Shown here piece by piece: positions 1 through 6,854 of a stretch of DNA of 9,236 bases. The stretch comes from Parvularculaceae bacterium UBA4496 (GTDB lineage Bacteria > Pseudomonadota > Alphaproteobacteria > Caulobacterales > Parvularculaceae). Made by a program: the position numbers and the translations under genes. The stretch is from positions 1-9,236 of the forward strand of contig DGNI01000180.1 of NCBI GenBank assembly GCA_002388885.1, written 5' to 3'. The notes beneath the pieces were generated by a model, which was given only the letters and a program-made list of their open reading frames with translations, did not search any database and was not told the origin of the DNA. Every line of letters starts with the position of its first letter. Position 1 is the first letter of the stretch.

Positions 1-1
1 C

Positions 2-322
2 CGCCCGCCATCATCCCGTATGGGGGCGATCACAAAAAAAGAGCGTACTGACCTCATGCGCTATTCCGACATGGCGGATAAGTATGATGAGACCGTGGAT
101 CGCGAGTCCGCCTTTGAGGTTTTAAAAGAGCGAGCTGAAAGGCGCGCTGAAGCCGAGGCGAAAGCCCGCGCCAAAGAAAATAAAGCCAAAGCGTCGAAGA
201 AACGTACGACCCGCCGCCGCTCGAACCGGCAATCGGTAGGGGAAGCCGCGTTCAAAACGGCGGCCCGCACCTTGGCGCGCGAACTCGTGCGCGGGGTTCT
301 CGGCAGCTTGAAACGTCGCTAG
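2..322 (+). CDS. C-terminal end of HerA-like (DUF853/YjgR-type) ATPase, 5' truncated
   Basis: The reading frame is open from base 2, so the start lies left of the window and the internal ATG at 20 is not a real start. The visible peptide begins RPPSSRMGAITKKER and continues through YDETVDRESAFEVL. This is the tail wording I recognise from DUF853 proteins (HerA-like helicase C-terminal, E. coli YjgR type). A strongly charged Arg/Lys/Glu/Ala stretch follows (about residues 38-76 of the visible part), probably helical. The end is a short segment with VGEAAFKTAARTLARELVRGVLG, typical of the family's C-terminus. The Walker A and B ATPase motifs would be upstream and are not visible. Family members are predicted P-loop ATPases related to the DNA-translocating HerA, but their cellular role is poorly defined. 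The next gene starts 9 bp downstream on the same strand, so the two may be co-transcribed. I am fairly sure of the family but not of the function. Confidence 0.8.
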   Translation, partial: RPPSSRMGAITKKERTDLMRYSDMADKYDETVDRESAFEVLKERAERRAEAEAKARAKENKAKASKKRTTRRRSNRQSVGEAAFKTAARTLARELVRGVLGSLKRR

Positions 323-331
323 ACACGGTAC

Positions 332-940
332 ATGGCTGAAAAGAACGATCATGAAAGTCCACCATCTGAAGCGCGTACATTTTCATTCGTGCTTTTCGGT
401 ACGTTATTCCTTGGCCTGATTGCGGTCGGGGCAAGCTTTCTGACCGGCACACCCCTGACTCAACAACTTCGCCTCAATCCGAATGATTTCCTGATCGGTA
501 TTATCGCCACGCTGCCACTCGTGGTTTTTCTCTGGTGGTTCTCAAACACGACTCTCGAACATCTTGTTTCGTTTCGCCGTTCACAAATCAAGTTTTTCGC
601 AGAAATAGGCTTCACCTTCACACCGACCCGCATCGCCCTTATGGCGATTGGCGCCGGCATTAGCGAAGAGTTGTTGTTTCGCGGCGTGTTTCAAAGCTGG
701 CTTGCCGGTTTCACTCCCGTCATTCTGGCGATCGTCTTATCCAATATATTGTTTGGACTACTGCATATGCGCACCGTCCTTTACGCAATCATCGCCGGTC
801 TCGTCGGCGCCTATCTCGGAGCGCTTTTTGCGGTAACGGATAACCTGCTGGCGCCCATGGTCACGCATGCGCTTTATGACGCCGCCGCCCTCGAATACAC
901 GCGCAGAGCCGTGAAAAACTGGCGGACGCACAGCATCTGA
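332..940 (+). CDS. CPBP-family intramembrane glutamic endopeptidase (CAAX/Abi-type membrane protease)
   Basis: A 202-residue multi-pass membrane protein. All three conserved CPBP motifs are present: EExxxR as E112-E113 to R117 in SEELLFRG, FxxxH as F141-H145 in FGLLH, and a third motif with H179 and D183 in THALYD. In this family (Rce1 and MroQ relatives) the glutamate pair and the histidines form the intramembrane active site. Hydrophobic segments lie at about 17-38, 53-71, 100-111, 126-145 and 148-175. Bacterial members have been tied to prenyl-protein-like processing, peptide maturation, immunity to self-made bacteriocins and quorum-peptide handling. Nothing here identifies the substrate, and no bacteriocin-like gene is adjacent. 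The ATG at 332 is 9 bp after the preceding stop and has only a weak upstream purine stretch, which fits read-through expression from the gene before it. The family call is secure and the role is unknown. Confidence 0.9.
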   Translation: MAEKNDHESPPSEARTFSFVLFGTLFLGLIAVGASFLTGTPLTQQLRLNPNDFLIGIIATLPLVVFLWWFSNTTLEHLVSFRRSQIKFFAEIGFTFTPTRIALMAIGAGISEELLFRGVFQSWLAGFTPVILAIVLSNILFGLLHMRTVLYAIIAGLVGAYLGALFAVTDNLLAPMVTHALYDAAALEYTRRAVKNWRTHSI

Positions 941-948
941 CCGGTCAG
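937..948. repeat. 12-bp perfect palindrome over a stop codon
   Basis: CTGACCGGTCAG is its own reverse complement. It contains the TGA stop of the CPBP protease gene (938-940) and lies about 80 bp before the lipoprotein start. No T-run follows, so it is not a typical intrinsic terminator. It could be an operator half-site pair or chance. Confidence 0.35.
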
Positions 949-1017
949 GCATACCCCATGTTAATCAATTGGGGGCGAAATATGCAGCATTCCATGATAC
1001 GGTTTGATGGCCCAAAT

Positions 1018-1023
1018 GGGGAG
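1018..1023 (+). promoter_or_regulatory. Ribosome binding site deciding the lipoprotein start
   Basis: GGGGAG lies 7 nt before the ATG at 1031. It supports that start over the upstream in-frame TTG (1004) and ATGs (1007, 1016), and the resulting protein begins directly with a lipoprotein signal peptide. Confidence 0.7.
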
Positions 1024-1030
1024 TTGCCGC

Positions 1031-2569
1031 ATGCGTATTCTGACTGTTCTCGCGGGATTTGCAGCCTTGGGCGTAGTCTCCGGTTGCAGCGGCGGCGACG
1101 ACACCAATCCGCCCCCCATGGGCGGCGGGCCGGTCAACTCTGCGCCGGCGTTTACGTCAGGCGCATCGGCAAGCATTCAGGAAAATACGGTGGGCGCGTT
1201 CTATACGGCGACGGCCACCGACGCCAACGGCGACACACTGACCTTTTCTATCAACGGCGGCGCAGACGCCGCGCTGTTTTCATTGTCAGGCGCGGCGCTT
1301 TCATTCGTTTCGCCGCCAGACTTCGAAACTCCCGGCGACGCGGGCGCCGACAATGTCTACAATATAAGCTTAACGGTAAGCGATGGCAGCACATCTGTTA
1401 CGCTCACCCTGTCGGTTACGGTCACCGACCTTGCTGAAAATTTCGTCGTTCGAAGGGTGACCAATTCTGCGTCCGCACCGCTATCGCTTGTCGGGCGCAT
1501 CGGCGGCGACGTATTCGTCGGCGAGCGAAGCGGCGTCATACGGATTATGGACCCTTCCGACGGCTCATTCACGCCAACGCCGTTTCTCGATATATCCGCT
1601 TCGGTGAATACGAACGGCGAAGGCGGCCTCATGGGCATGGCGCTGGCGCCTGATTATCAGACCAGCGGAACTTTTTATGTGCATATCACCGCTGATGATT
1701 CAGGCGCGCCGAGCGGCCTGCGGAATGAAATCCGGCGTTATCAGCGATCTTCCGGAGATCCCGATATCGCAGACGCCGGTAGCGGCGACGTGATCCTGAC
1801 GATCCAACAGCCCGATACAAATCACAATGGCGGCTGGATCGCATTCGGTGCAGATGGTTTCCTCTACATTTCTATTGGCGATGGCGGCGGCGCGGGCGAT
1901 CCGTTCGCTAGCGGTCAGGATGCCGATACGCTGCTTGGAACGATCTTGCGGATCGATCCGTTATCGGATGATTTTCCGGGAGACACGGAACGCGACTACG
2001 CCATTCCCGCCGGCAACCCGTTTTCCGGTGGCGGCGGCGCACCGGAAATCTGGGCTTATGGCTTGCGCAATCCATTCCGGGTGAGCTTCGACCGCAATAC
2101 TGGCGATCTTTATATTGGGGATGTCGGTCAGGCGACACTGGAAGAAATCGACCTGGTCGAACCGGGAGACGCAGGCCTTAACTTCGGGTGGTCTGTTCGC
2201 GAAGGCACGCAAATGTTTAGCGGGCCTGATGATCCATCCTTCACGCCGCCTATAGCCGAATACGGGCACGGGTCGGGATCACGCCAAGGCAATTCCATCA
2301 CAGGCGGGTTTGTCTATCGCGGCCCCGTAGCATCGTTGCAAGGCCAGTATATTTTCGCCGACTTCATCTCTGGCAATATCTGGTCATTTCCGGTGAGCGC
2401 GATTTCGCAGGGCGCGACCCTGTCCTCGGACAGCTTTATTTTGCAAAATACGGCATTCACGCCCGACGCGGGAACATTGACGAATGTCGTCGGTTTTGGC
2501 GAGGACGTCGCCGGCAATCTCTACATTCTGACGATTTCCGGTTCCATCTTTGTCGTCGAAGCGCCTTAA
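1031..2569 (+). CDS. Secreted lipoprotein: cadherin-like domain plus PQQ-dependent sugar dehydrogenase (GSDH) domain
   Basis: A 512-residue protein. Residues 1-18 form a lipoprotein signal ending in the lipobox V16-S-G-C19. The residue after the lipidated Cys is Ser, which by the E. coli +2 rule favours the outer membrane. A Gly/Pro-rich linker (20-36) leads to a cadherin-like beta-sandwich (about 37-136) with calcium-type acidic motifs such as DANGD (64-68) and LTVSDGS. The GSDH beta-propeller occupies about 140-508. Its signatures include SIGDGGGAGDP, QDADTLLGTILRIDP, a His in NHNGG (H265) that aligns by wording with the catalytic base of soluble glucose dehydrogenase, and R346-N347 in GLRNPF. 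Family members oxidise sugars or aldose-like substrates with PQQ in the periplasm (E. coli YliI type). The sugar cannot be inferred here. No PQQ biosynthesis gene is visible. The stop codon shares bases with the stop of the convergent NUDIX gene. Confidence 0.88.
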   Translation: MRILTVLAGFAALGVVSGCSGGDDTNPPPMGGGPVNSAPAFTSGASASIQENTVGAFYTATATDANGDTLTFSINGGADAALFSLSGAALSFVSPPDFETPGDAGADNVYNISLTVSDGSTSVTLTLSVTVTDLAENFVVRRVTNSASAPLSLVGRIGGDVFVGERSGVIRIMDPSDGSFTPTPFLDISASVNTNGEGGLMGMALAPDYQTSGTFYVHITADDSGAPSGLRNEIRRYQRSSGDPDIADAGSGDVILTIQQPDTNHNGGWIAFGADGFLYISIGDGGGAGDPFASGQDADTLLGTILRIDPLSDDFPGDTERDYAIPAGNPFSGGGGAPEIWAYGLRNPFRVSFDRNTGDLYIGDVGQATLEEIDLVEPGDAGLNFGWSVREGTQMFSGPDDPSFTPPIAEYGHGSGSRQGNSITGGFVYRGPVASLQGQYIFADFISGNIWSFPVSAISQGATLSSDSFILQNTAFTPDAGTLTNVVGFGEDVAGNLYILTISGSIFVVEAP

Positions 2570-3345
2570 ATTCGGAAAGCCGTTTCCAACAGTTCCTCCG
2601 TTACCGGATAACCGAGGTCTTTCGGTATGGTGACATACTGAACGCCGTCCCTTTCTTCTCTAGCCGGCATAATGGGACGAATTTGACGGGTTTCCGCATA
2701 GGCGAGCGCTTCGCTGGCGCATCGGGAAACACCCAACAGTTCGACATTGCGCGCGGTTGGAAAGATCATCTTTCTCCGGCCGGCTTCTTTATCTGCAATG
2801 ACGCCCGCAGGGGTCGTCCATACGATGTCGGTAGCCTCGCCGCCATCCGCCCGGGCGCTTTGGCGGTCGGGCGCTTTCGCTGCAAAGAACCATGTATCGA
2901 AGCGCTTGTGCGTCGCTTCCTTGGGGGGGCGCCACCTTGCGAACAATCGTAACTGATCGAGCGCCAGCGTCAGACCTTCTCGCTTTATCAGTTTGAAGAA
3001 TTCTTCGTCCTGAACTTCAACCGTCTTGCGCAGACCTTCAAATTGCACTCCATCTTTACCAAGCATTTCGCCGTCACGCCGCGCCAACAGGATGCCGGTT
3101 TCTTCAAAGGCCTCGCGTATCGCAGCGATTCGCGGCGCGCGCTCATCTTCCGGCGCTTCACAATAGCCGTCACAAAGCGCCGCCCATGCCGGATCCTGAT
3201 CGCTTTTTTCCATGCGTCCGCCTGGAAAGACCATAGCGCCGCCGGCGAAAGCGATGTCAGCATGACGCTCCACCATCAGCACTTCAAAGTCAGGCTCATC
3301 CCGCAGCAAAAGAATTGTCGCCGCTGGAATATACGCATCAGTCAT
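2566..3345 (-). CDS. NUDIX hydrolase (NUDT19/NUDT7-like, interrupted Nudix box)
   Basis: A 259-residue protein from the ATG at 3345 (MTDAYIPAAT). A longer frame reaching 3393 lies inside the upstream gene, so 3345 is preferred. The N-terminal fold has AFAGGAMVFPGGRME (33-46), the start of a Nudix box. Its second half, REAFEETG (77-84), supplies the metal-binding glutamates E81 and E82. From G43 to R77 is 34 residues instead of the canonical 14, so about 20 residues are inserted inside the box. Interrupted boxes are known in the NUDT19 (RP2p) group, whose members hydrolyse CoA derivatives and related pyrophosphates. The substrate here is unproven. The C-terminal part contains KMIFPTARNVELL (192-204), common in bacterial relatives. 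Its start overlaps the stop of the membrane-protein gene by 8 bp, suggesting translational coupling. An AGGA lies 11 nt upstream of the ATG (3357-3360). Confidence 0.87.
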   Translation of the reverse strand: MTDAYIPAATILLLRDEPDFEVLMVERHADIAFAGGAMVFPGGRMEKSDQDPAWAALCDGYCEAPEDERAPRIAAIREAFEETGILLARRDGEMLGKDGVQFEGLRKTVEVQDEEFFKLIKREGLTLALDQLRLFARWRPPKEATHKRFDTWFFAAKAPDRQSARADGGEATDIVWTTPAGVIADKEAGRRKMIFPTARNVELLGVSRCASEALAYAETRQIRPIMPAREERDGVQYVTIPKDLGYPVTEELLETAFRI

Positions 3346-3730
3346 TGAACAGTTGGTCCTTTTGTCTGGCGGCGGGCGCAGCAAACGTCGCATTTGTCAG
3401 CTTGATGGCGGCGAACGCCGCGGCAGCGGCTGCCATTGCGCCGCCCGGCCACAACAGCCAGCTCAACGGCGCGGACAGGAGCGCGACAATCGCCGAAAGA
3501 AACATGGATGATGCGGCAATGACGCCCACGGGCGCCCAGCGCCGCGCCGCCGCAAGTGCAATCAACGCGGCCGCGAAGGCGCCCAGAAACCAGCTTAAAA
3601 GCAAAATCGCCTGATAGGCTGCCGACATCGGCGCGGCTTTTAACAGAGTCGCTCCGCCGCCCTCCACCAGCTTCGCCAGGCCCAGCCCGGCAATAACGGC
3701 GATGATAACTGCGAATAACGATCTCAACAT
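3338..3730 (-). CDS. Small four-helix membrane protein of unknown function
   Basis: A 130-residue, Ala/Leu-rich protein with four likely membrane helices at about 4-20, 41-62, 67-88 and 91-110. The fourth contains a run of seven alanines (100-106 region). The C-terminal tail (about 111-130) is hydrophilic and ends QKDQLFND. No catalytic motif is visible and I do not recognise a family. The ATG at 3730 is chosen over an in-frame TTG one codon earlier because AAGGA sits 7 nt before it (3738-3742). It is the first gene of a minus-strand pair with the NUDIX hydrolase, overlapping it by 8 bp (3338-3345). It diverges from recG. Co-translation with the NUDIX enzyme suggests a shared condition of expression, not necessarily a shared reaction. 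Confidence 0.75.
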   Translation of the reverse strand: MLRSLFAVIIAVIAGLGLAKLVEGGGATLLKAAPMSAAYQAILLLSWFLGAFAAALIALAAARRWAPVGVIAASSMFLSAIVALLSAPLSWLLWPGGAMAAAAAAFAAIKLTNATFAAPAARQKDQLFND

Positions 3731-3805
3731 CAAATGATCCTTTACGCCCTTTTATCCGGATCGCAGAAATGGAAAACCCTTCGGAACAGAGCTAGTTATA
3801 TTTTC
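3731..3805. promoter_or_regulatory. Divergent promoter region between the membrane-protein/NUDIX unit and recG
   Basis: These 75 bp must hold the promoters for both directions if both units start here. Visible elements are the AAGGA ribosome site for the minus gene (3738-3742), a TTTACG near 3741-3746 that could be a weak -35 toward recG, and an AT-rich TATATT at 3797-3802. TATATT is too close to the recG ATG to be its -10 element in the usual spacing. None is a strong match. Confidence 0.4.
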
Positions 3806-5893
3806 ATGCGGCCCGCGATCCTAAATCCCCTGTTTTCCGACATTACCTCGCTTACTGGCGTCGGGCCCAAGATTGCCGCGCTGATCGGCCGCGTCGCCGG
3901 CCCACGGGTTGTTGACCTTATCCTGACGCCGCCGGCGGGTCTGGTCGACCGCTCTTTCAAGCCTAAAATCGCCGACGCACCGCTGGGGCGCATCGTTACG
4001 CTCGAAGTCACCGTCGATCGTCATCACGCGCCGCCAAAAGGAAAGCGCCTGCCCTATAAGATCATCTGTTCCGACGACACCGGGTTCATCACGTTGATCT
4101 TTTTTCACGCCCGCGCCGATTATCTTCAAAAAACATTGCCCGAGGGAGAAACGCGCATTGTCTCCGGCAAGCTTGAGGATTTCAACGGCGCCAAACAAAT
4201 GGCGCACCCGGATTATGTGGCTGACCCCGCAAAACCCGGCGAGATGCCGGAATTCGAACCGGTTTATCCCCTCACCGCCGGTCTTTCGGCCGCGGTCATG
4301 CGCAAAGCGAGCGCGCAAGCGCTGACGCGCGCGCCCGATCTGCCGGAATGGCAGGACGCTTCATGGCTGAAGGCGCGCGACTGGATCGGCTGGAAAAGCG
4401 CTATAGACGCCTTGCATGCGCCAACGGAAGAGGAGCACTTGTCGCCGCTGTCGCCGATACGACAGCGGCTTTCCTATGACGAGCTTCTTTCCAATCAACT
4501 GGCGCTACTCCTGATCCGCAAGGCGCGCATCAAATCAAAAGGCCGCGCAATCGAAGGCGATGGAAAGCTACGCACAAAGGCAAAAAAGGCGCTGCCCTTC
4601 TCACTGACAAATGCGCAGAACGACGCGCTAATGGAAATCTTTGACGACATGCAATCCGGCGAACGCATGGTGCGCCTCTTACAGGGCGATGTCGGCTCCG
4701 GCAAAACAATTGTCGCCTTTTTCGCCATGCTCGCCGCCATTGAGAGTGGCGCGCAAGCTGCTTTGATGGCGCCAACAGAAATTCTCGCACGACAGCACAT
4801 GGACTCTCTTTCTGTGCTTGCAAAGGCCGCAGGCGTGCGCATGGATATCCTTACTGGACGAGACAAAAGCGCAGCGCGCGCTGAAAAACTGGCGCGTCTC
4901 CAATCCGGGGATATGGACATTCTCATGGGCACGCATGCCCTTTTTCAAGAAGGCGTTGAGTTTCGTGATCTCGCGCTGGTCGTTATCGATGAGCAGCACC
5001 GGTTTGGCGTCCGCCAGCGCGTGGCGCTGACGCAAAAAGGGCCCAAACCTGACCTTCTGGTCATGACGGCCACCCCGATCCCCCGCACGCTGTCGCTTAC
5101 CGCATATGGCGACATGGACCACAGCCGGATCACGGAAAAACCGCCGGGCCGGAAGCCGGTAGATACGCGCGCGGCGCCAATGACGCGCCTTGATGAAATC
5201 ATCGCCGGAATCAAGCGCGCCGCCTCCAAGGGCGAGCAAGCCTATTGGGTTTGCCCTCTGGTTGAAGAATCCGACCTGCTAGAGCTGACCGCCGCCGAAG
5301 AACGGTTCGAAAGCCTGAAGGAAGCGATTGGCGGAGATCGCGTCGGTATTGTGCATGGCCGCATGTCGGGTCTCGAGAAAGACGCCGTCATGGAGCGGTT
5401 CTATCGGGGCGATCTGTCGGTGTTGATCGCGACCACAGTGATTGAAGTCGGCGTCAATGCGCCCAATGCCACCATCATGATTATCGAACATGCGGAACGG
5501 TTTGGGTTGGCGCAGTTGCATCAGCTTCGCGGGCGTGTCGGGCGCAGCGATAAACAATCAAGCTGCATCCTGCTTTACAAACCGCCGCTCGGCGAAACGG
5601 CAAAGGCGCGACTGAAGGTTTTGCGCGATACCGAAGATGGGTTTGTCATCGCCGAAGAAGACTTGCGTTTGCGCGGCGCCGGCGACGTTCTGGGTGCGGC
5701 GCAATCCGGATTTCCGCGATTCCGACTGGCCGATATCGCTGTCCATGGCGAGCTGCTGGCCGCTGCGCGCGACGACGCGAAACTAATCTTGGAACGGGAC
5801 GCCGAATTAAAAACACCAAGGGGTGAAGCGTTGAGAACGCTGCTTTATCTATTCAGCCGGGATGATGCAGTTAAGTTTCTGAGCGCTGGTTAG
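3806..5893 (+). CDS. recG: ATP-dependent DNA helicase RecG
   Basis: A 695-residue protein from the ATG at 3806 (MRPAILNPLFSDITSL), matching the usual alphaproteobacterial RecG start and length. The in-frame ATG at 3734 would add 24 unrelated residues and abut the divergent gene. RecG remodels stalled replication forks and drives branch migration of Holliday junctions and R/D-loops. The N-terminal wedge/OB region spans about 10-150, starting with the LTGVGPK motif. Helicase motifs follow: Walker A GDVGSGKT (294-301, K300), the DEQH box (395-398) in IDEQHRFGVRQR, MTATPIPRTL (420-429), motif VI QLRGRVGR (573-580), and the RecG-specific C-terminal region from GAGDVLG (about 624) through FPRFRLADI, which couples ATP hydrolysis to translocation. 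No key residue is missing. No clear ribosome binding site precedes the ATG. The TAG stop overlaps the stop of the convergent DUF502 gene by 4 bp (5890-5893). Confidence 0.97.
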   Translation: MRPAILNPLFSDITSLTGVGPKIAALIGRVAGPRVVDLILTPPAGLVDRSFKPKIADAPLGRIVTLEVTVDRHHAPPKGKRLPYKIICSDDTGFITLIFFHARADYLQKTLPEGETRIVSGKLEDFNGAKQMAHPDYVADPAKPGEMPEFEPVYPLTAGLSAAVMRKASAQALTRAPDLPEWQDASWLKARDWIGWKSAIDALHAPTEEEHLSPLSPIRQRLSYDELLSNQLALLLIRKARIKSKGRAIEGDGKLRTKAKKALPFSLTNAQNDALMEIFDDMQSGERMVRLLQGDVGSGKTIVAFFAMLAAIESGAQAALMAPTEILARQHMDSLSVLAKAAGVRMDILTGRDKSAARAEKLARLQSGDMDILMGTHALFQEGVEFRDLALVVIDEQHRFGVRQRVALTQKGPKPDLLVMTATPIPRTLSLTAYGDMDHSRITEKPPGRKPVDTRAAPMTRLDEIIAGIKRAASKGEQAYWVCPLVEESDLLELTAAEERFESLKEAIGGDRVGIVHGRMSGLEKDAVMERFYRGDLSVLIATTVIEVGVNAPNATIMIIEHAERFGLAQLHQLRGRVGRSDKQSSCILLYKPPLGETAKARLKVLRDTEDGFVIAEEDLRLRGAGDVLGAAQSGFPRFRLADIAVHGELLAAARDDAKLILERDAELKTPRGEALRTLLYLFSRDDAVKFLSAG

Positions 5894-6714
5894 GCTTTCC
5901 ACGACTTGAACAATCGCTTTCGCAAGGTCGGCTTTTCGGCGCCGATATCGCCCGCAATCTCTTCGAGTTTACGCACGGCGTCGGCGCCATCGGCGAAATC
6001 GGGGACCACAAGCCCGAGCGAAAAGACAACTTTTGCCGCTTCCTCAACGCTCATGTCCAAAATTCGCAGATCACTACGCGGGACGAACAACAAAAAGCCG
6101 GAAGTTGGGTTCGGCACCGTCGGAATAAAGATCGAGGTCAGGCCCTCGCCCATATCCTTTAGTTTCGAGCGAACCTCGCCTTTGGTCTCGCCCACAACGA
6201 ACGCCATGACCCACGCGTCTTTGCGCGGATATTCAACAAGCGCCACTTCCTTGAACGAGCGGTCGGACTGTTGCAGCGCCGTTTCGAAAACGTTTCTGAA
6301 AAACCCGAAAACATTTCGGATGATCGGAATTGATTCAAAAAGGCGCTGGCCGGCGCGAATAAAAGAACGGCCAACAAAGTTTTTCGCAATCGCGCCTAAA
6401 ATGACGAGCACGATGAAGGCGACGAGAACGCCTACGCCCGGCAGCACCTGTAGCACGGATTCAAGCGTGCTGTCGCCAACTGGCAGGGTGCGTTTGACGA
6501 ATGCGTCAAGCTTCGCCATGGGGCCAGTGAACAGGAGATAAAACAGCCAGATGGTAATGCCGATGGGCGCGACCACGACGACGCCCGCGAGAAAGCTCGA
6601 CCACAGGCTTGAAAAGAAGCTCTGTTTTTTGGGCTGAATCAGGGGACCGTCGCCGGTTATACCCGCCGCACGTTTCGCCGTTGATTCCGGTCCCTTTTTA
6701 TCGTCATCGCTCAT
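5890..6714 (-). CDS. DUF502 family inner-membrane protein
   Basis: A 274-residue protein with the DUF502 signature. The N-terminus is short, charged and cytoplasmic-looking (1-32). Two membrane helices follow (about 40-62 and 90-110), then a soluble domain with IPIIRNVFGFFRNVFE (129-144), FIPTVPNPTSGFLLFVPRSD (196-215) and DMSVEEAAKVVFSLG (220-234), the most conserved parts of the family. The molecular role is not established. Plant COV proteins, involved in vascular patterning and trafficking, share this domain, but that does not transfer a function to bacteria. DUF502 genes often sit beside recG in alphaproteobacteria, and here they are convergent with overlapping stops. The ATG at 6714 has only a weak TGAG-like purine element upstream, and a 47-codon ORF ends over it as ATGA, so coupling to that ORF is possible. 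Confidence 0.92.
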   Translation of the reverse strand: MSDDDKKGPESTAKRAAGITGDGPLIQPKKQSFFSSLWSSFLAGVVVVAPIGITIWLFYLLFTGPMAKLDAFVKRTLPVGDSTLESVLQVLPGVGVLVAFIVLVILGAIAKNFVGRSFIRAGQRLFESIPIIRNVFGFFRNVFETALQQSDRSFKEVALVEYPRKDAWVMAFVVGETKGEVRSKLKDMGEGLTSIFIPTVPNPTSGFLLFVPRSDLRILDMSVEEAAKVVFSLGLVVPDFADGADAVRKLEEIAGDIGAEKPTLRKRLFKSWKA

Positions 6715-6854
6715 TCGAAACTCACATTGACCATGGTTGGGCGCGGCATATCATATGGAGGCAGGCCCGCAGAACCGCAAGTCAACTTGCGCCATTCGGC
6801 AGGATCAGGGCGGCGGTGCGTTAAATTTGGGGTATCCGGCGCTAGCAGCGCCAT
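6711..6854 (-). CDS. Candidate small ORF (47 codons) coupled to the DUF502 gene
   Basis: The ATG at 6854 follows GGAGG (6858-6862) with a rather short 3-nt gap. The frame ends in TGA that overlaps the DUF502 start as ATGA, the classic arrangement for translational coupling. The peptide begins MALLAPDTPNLTHRRPD and ends PRPTMVNVSFE. It is proline-rich, with one Cys and no membrane segment or recognisable domain. A TATTAT element reading leftward (6889-6894) could be a -10 box giving a leader of roughly 25 nt. Against it, I recognise no family, the other frames here are also open, and codon third positions are less GC-biased than I would expect of a strong gene. It could equally be a leader ORF or chance. 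Confidence 0.28.
   Translation of the reverse strand: MALLAPDTPNLTHRRPDPAEWRKLTCGSAGLPPYDMPRPTMVNVSFE
6776..6791. other. Short perfect stem-loop in the DUF502-galU gap
   Basis: CGCAAG (6776-6781) and CTTGCG (6786-6791) form a 6-bp stem around TCAA. The outer loop bases can add a seventh pair. It is not followed by a T-run on either strand, so it is more likely RNA structure or an operator dyad than a terminator. Confidence 0.4.

Noticed and set aside
1..940. Defence or bacteriocin system built on the HerA-like ATPase plus CPBP protease
   Set aside because: HerA-type ATPases occur in defence loci, but this one is the DUF853 housekeeping type, and there is no nuclease, Sir2, DUF4297 or peptide precursor gene in view. 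The left flank is missing, so this is only a provisional rejection.
954..974. CCCCA...TGGGG inverted repeat after the CPBP gene as a terminator
   Set aside because: It has only 5 bp of stem around an 11-nt loop and no T-run follows, so it is too weak to call.
958..1437. 159-codon plus-strand frame overlapping the lipoprotein start
   Set aside because: It contains long arginine runs from reading GGCGGCGAC-type codons out of frame, and the overlapping frame has a clear signal peptide and known domains.
3821..4318. 165-codon open frame on the minus strand inside recG
   Set aside because: It is antisense to the conserved RecG wedge region, and the sequence is rich in Arg/Gly/Asp as expected of a shadow frame.
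4679..5239. 186-codon open frame on the minus strand inside recG
   Set aside because: It lies wholly opposite the recG helicase motifs, its composition mirrors GC-rich antisense codons, and it has no recognisable domain.
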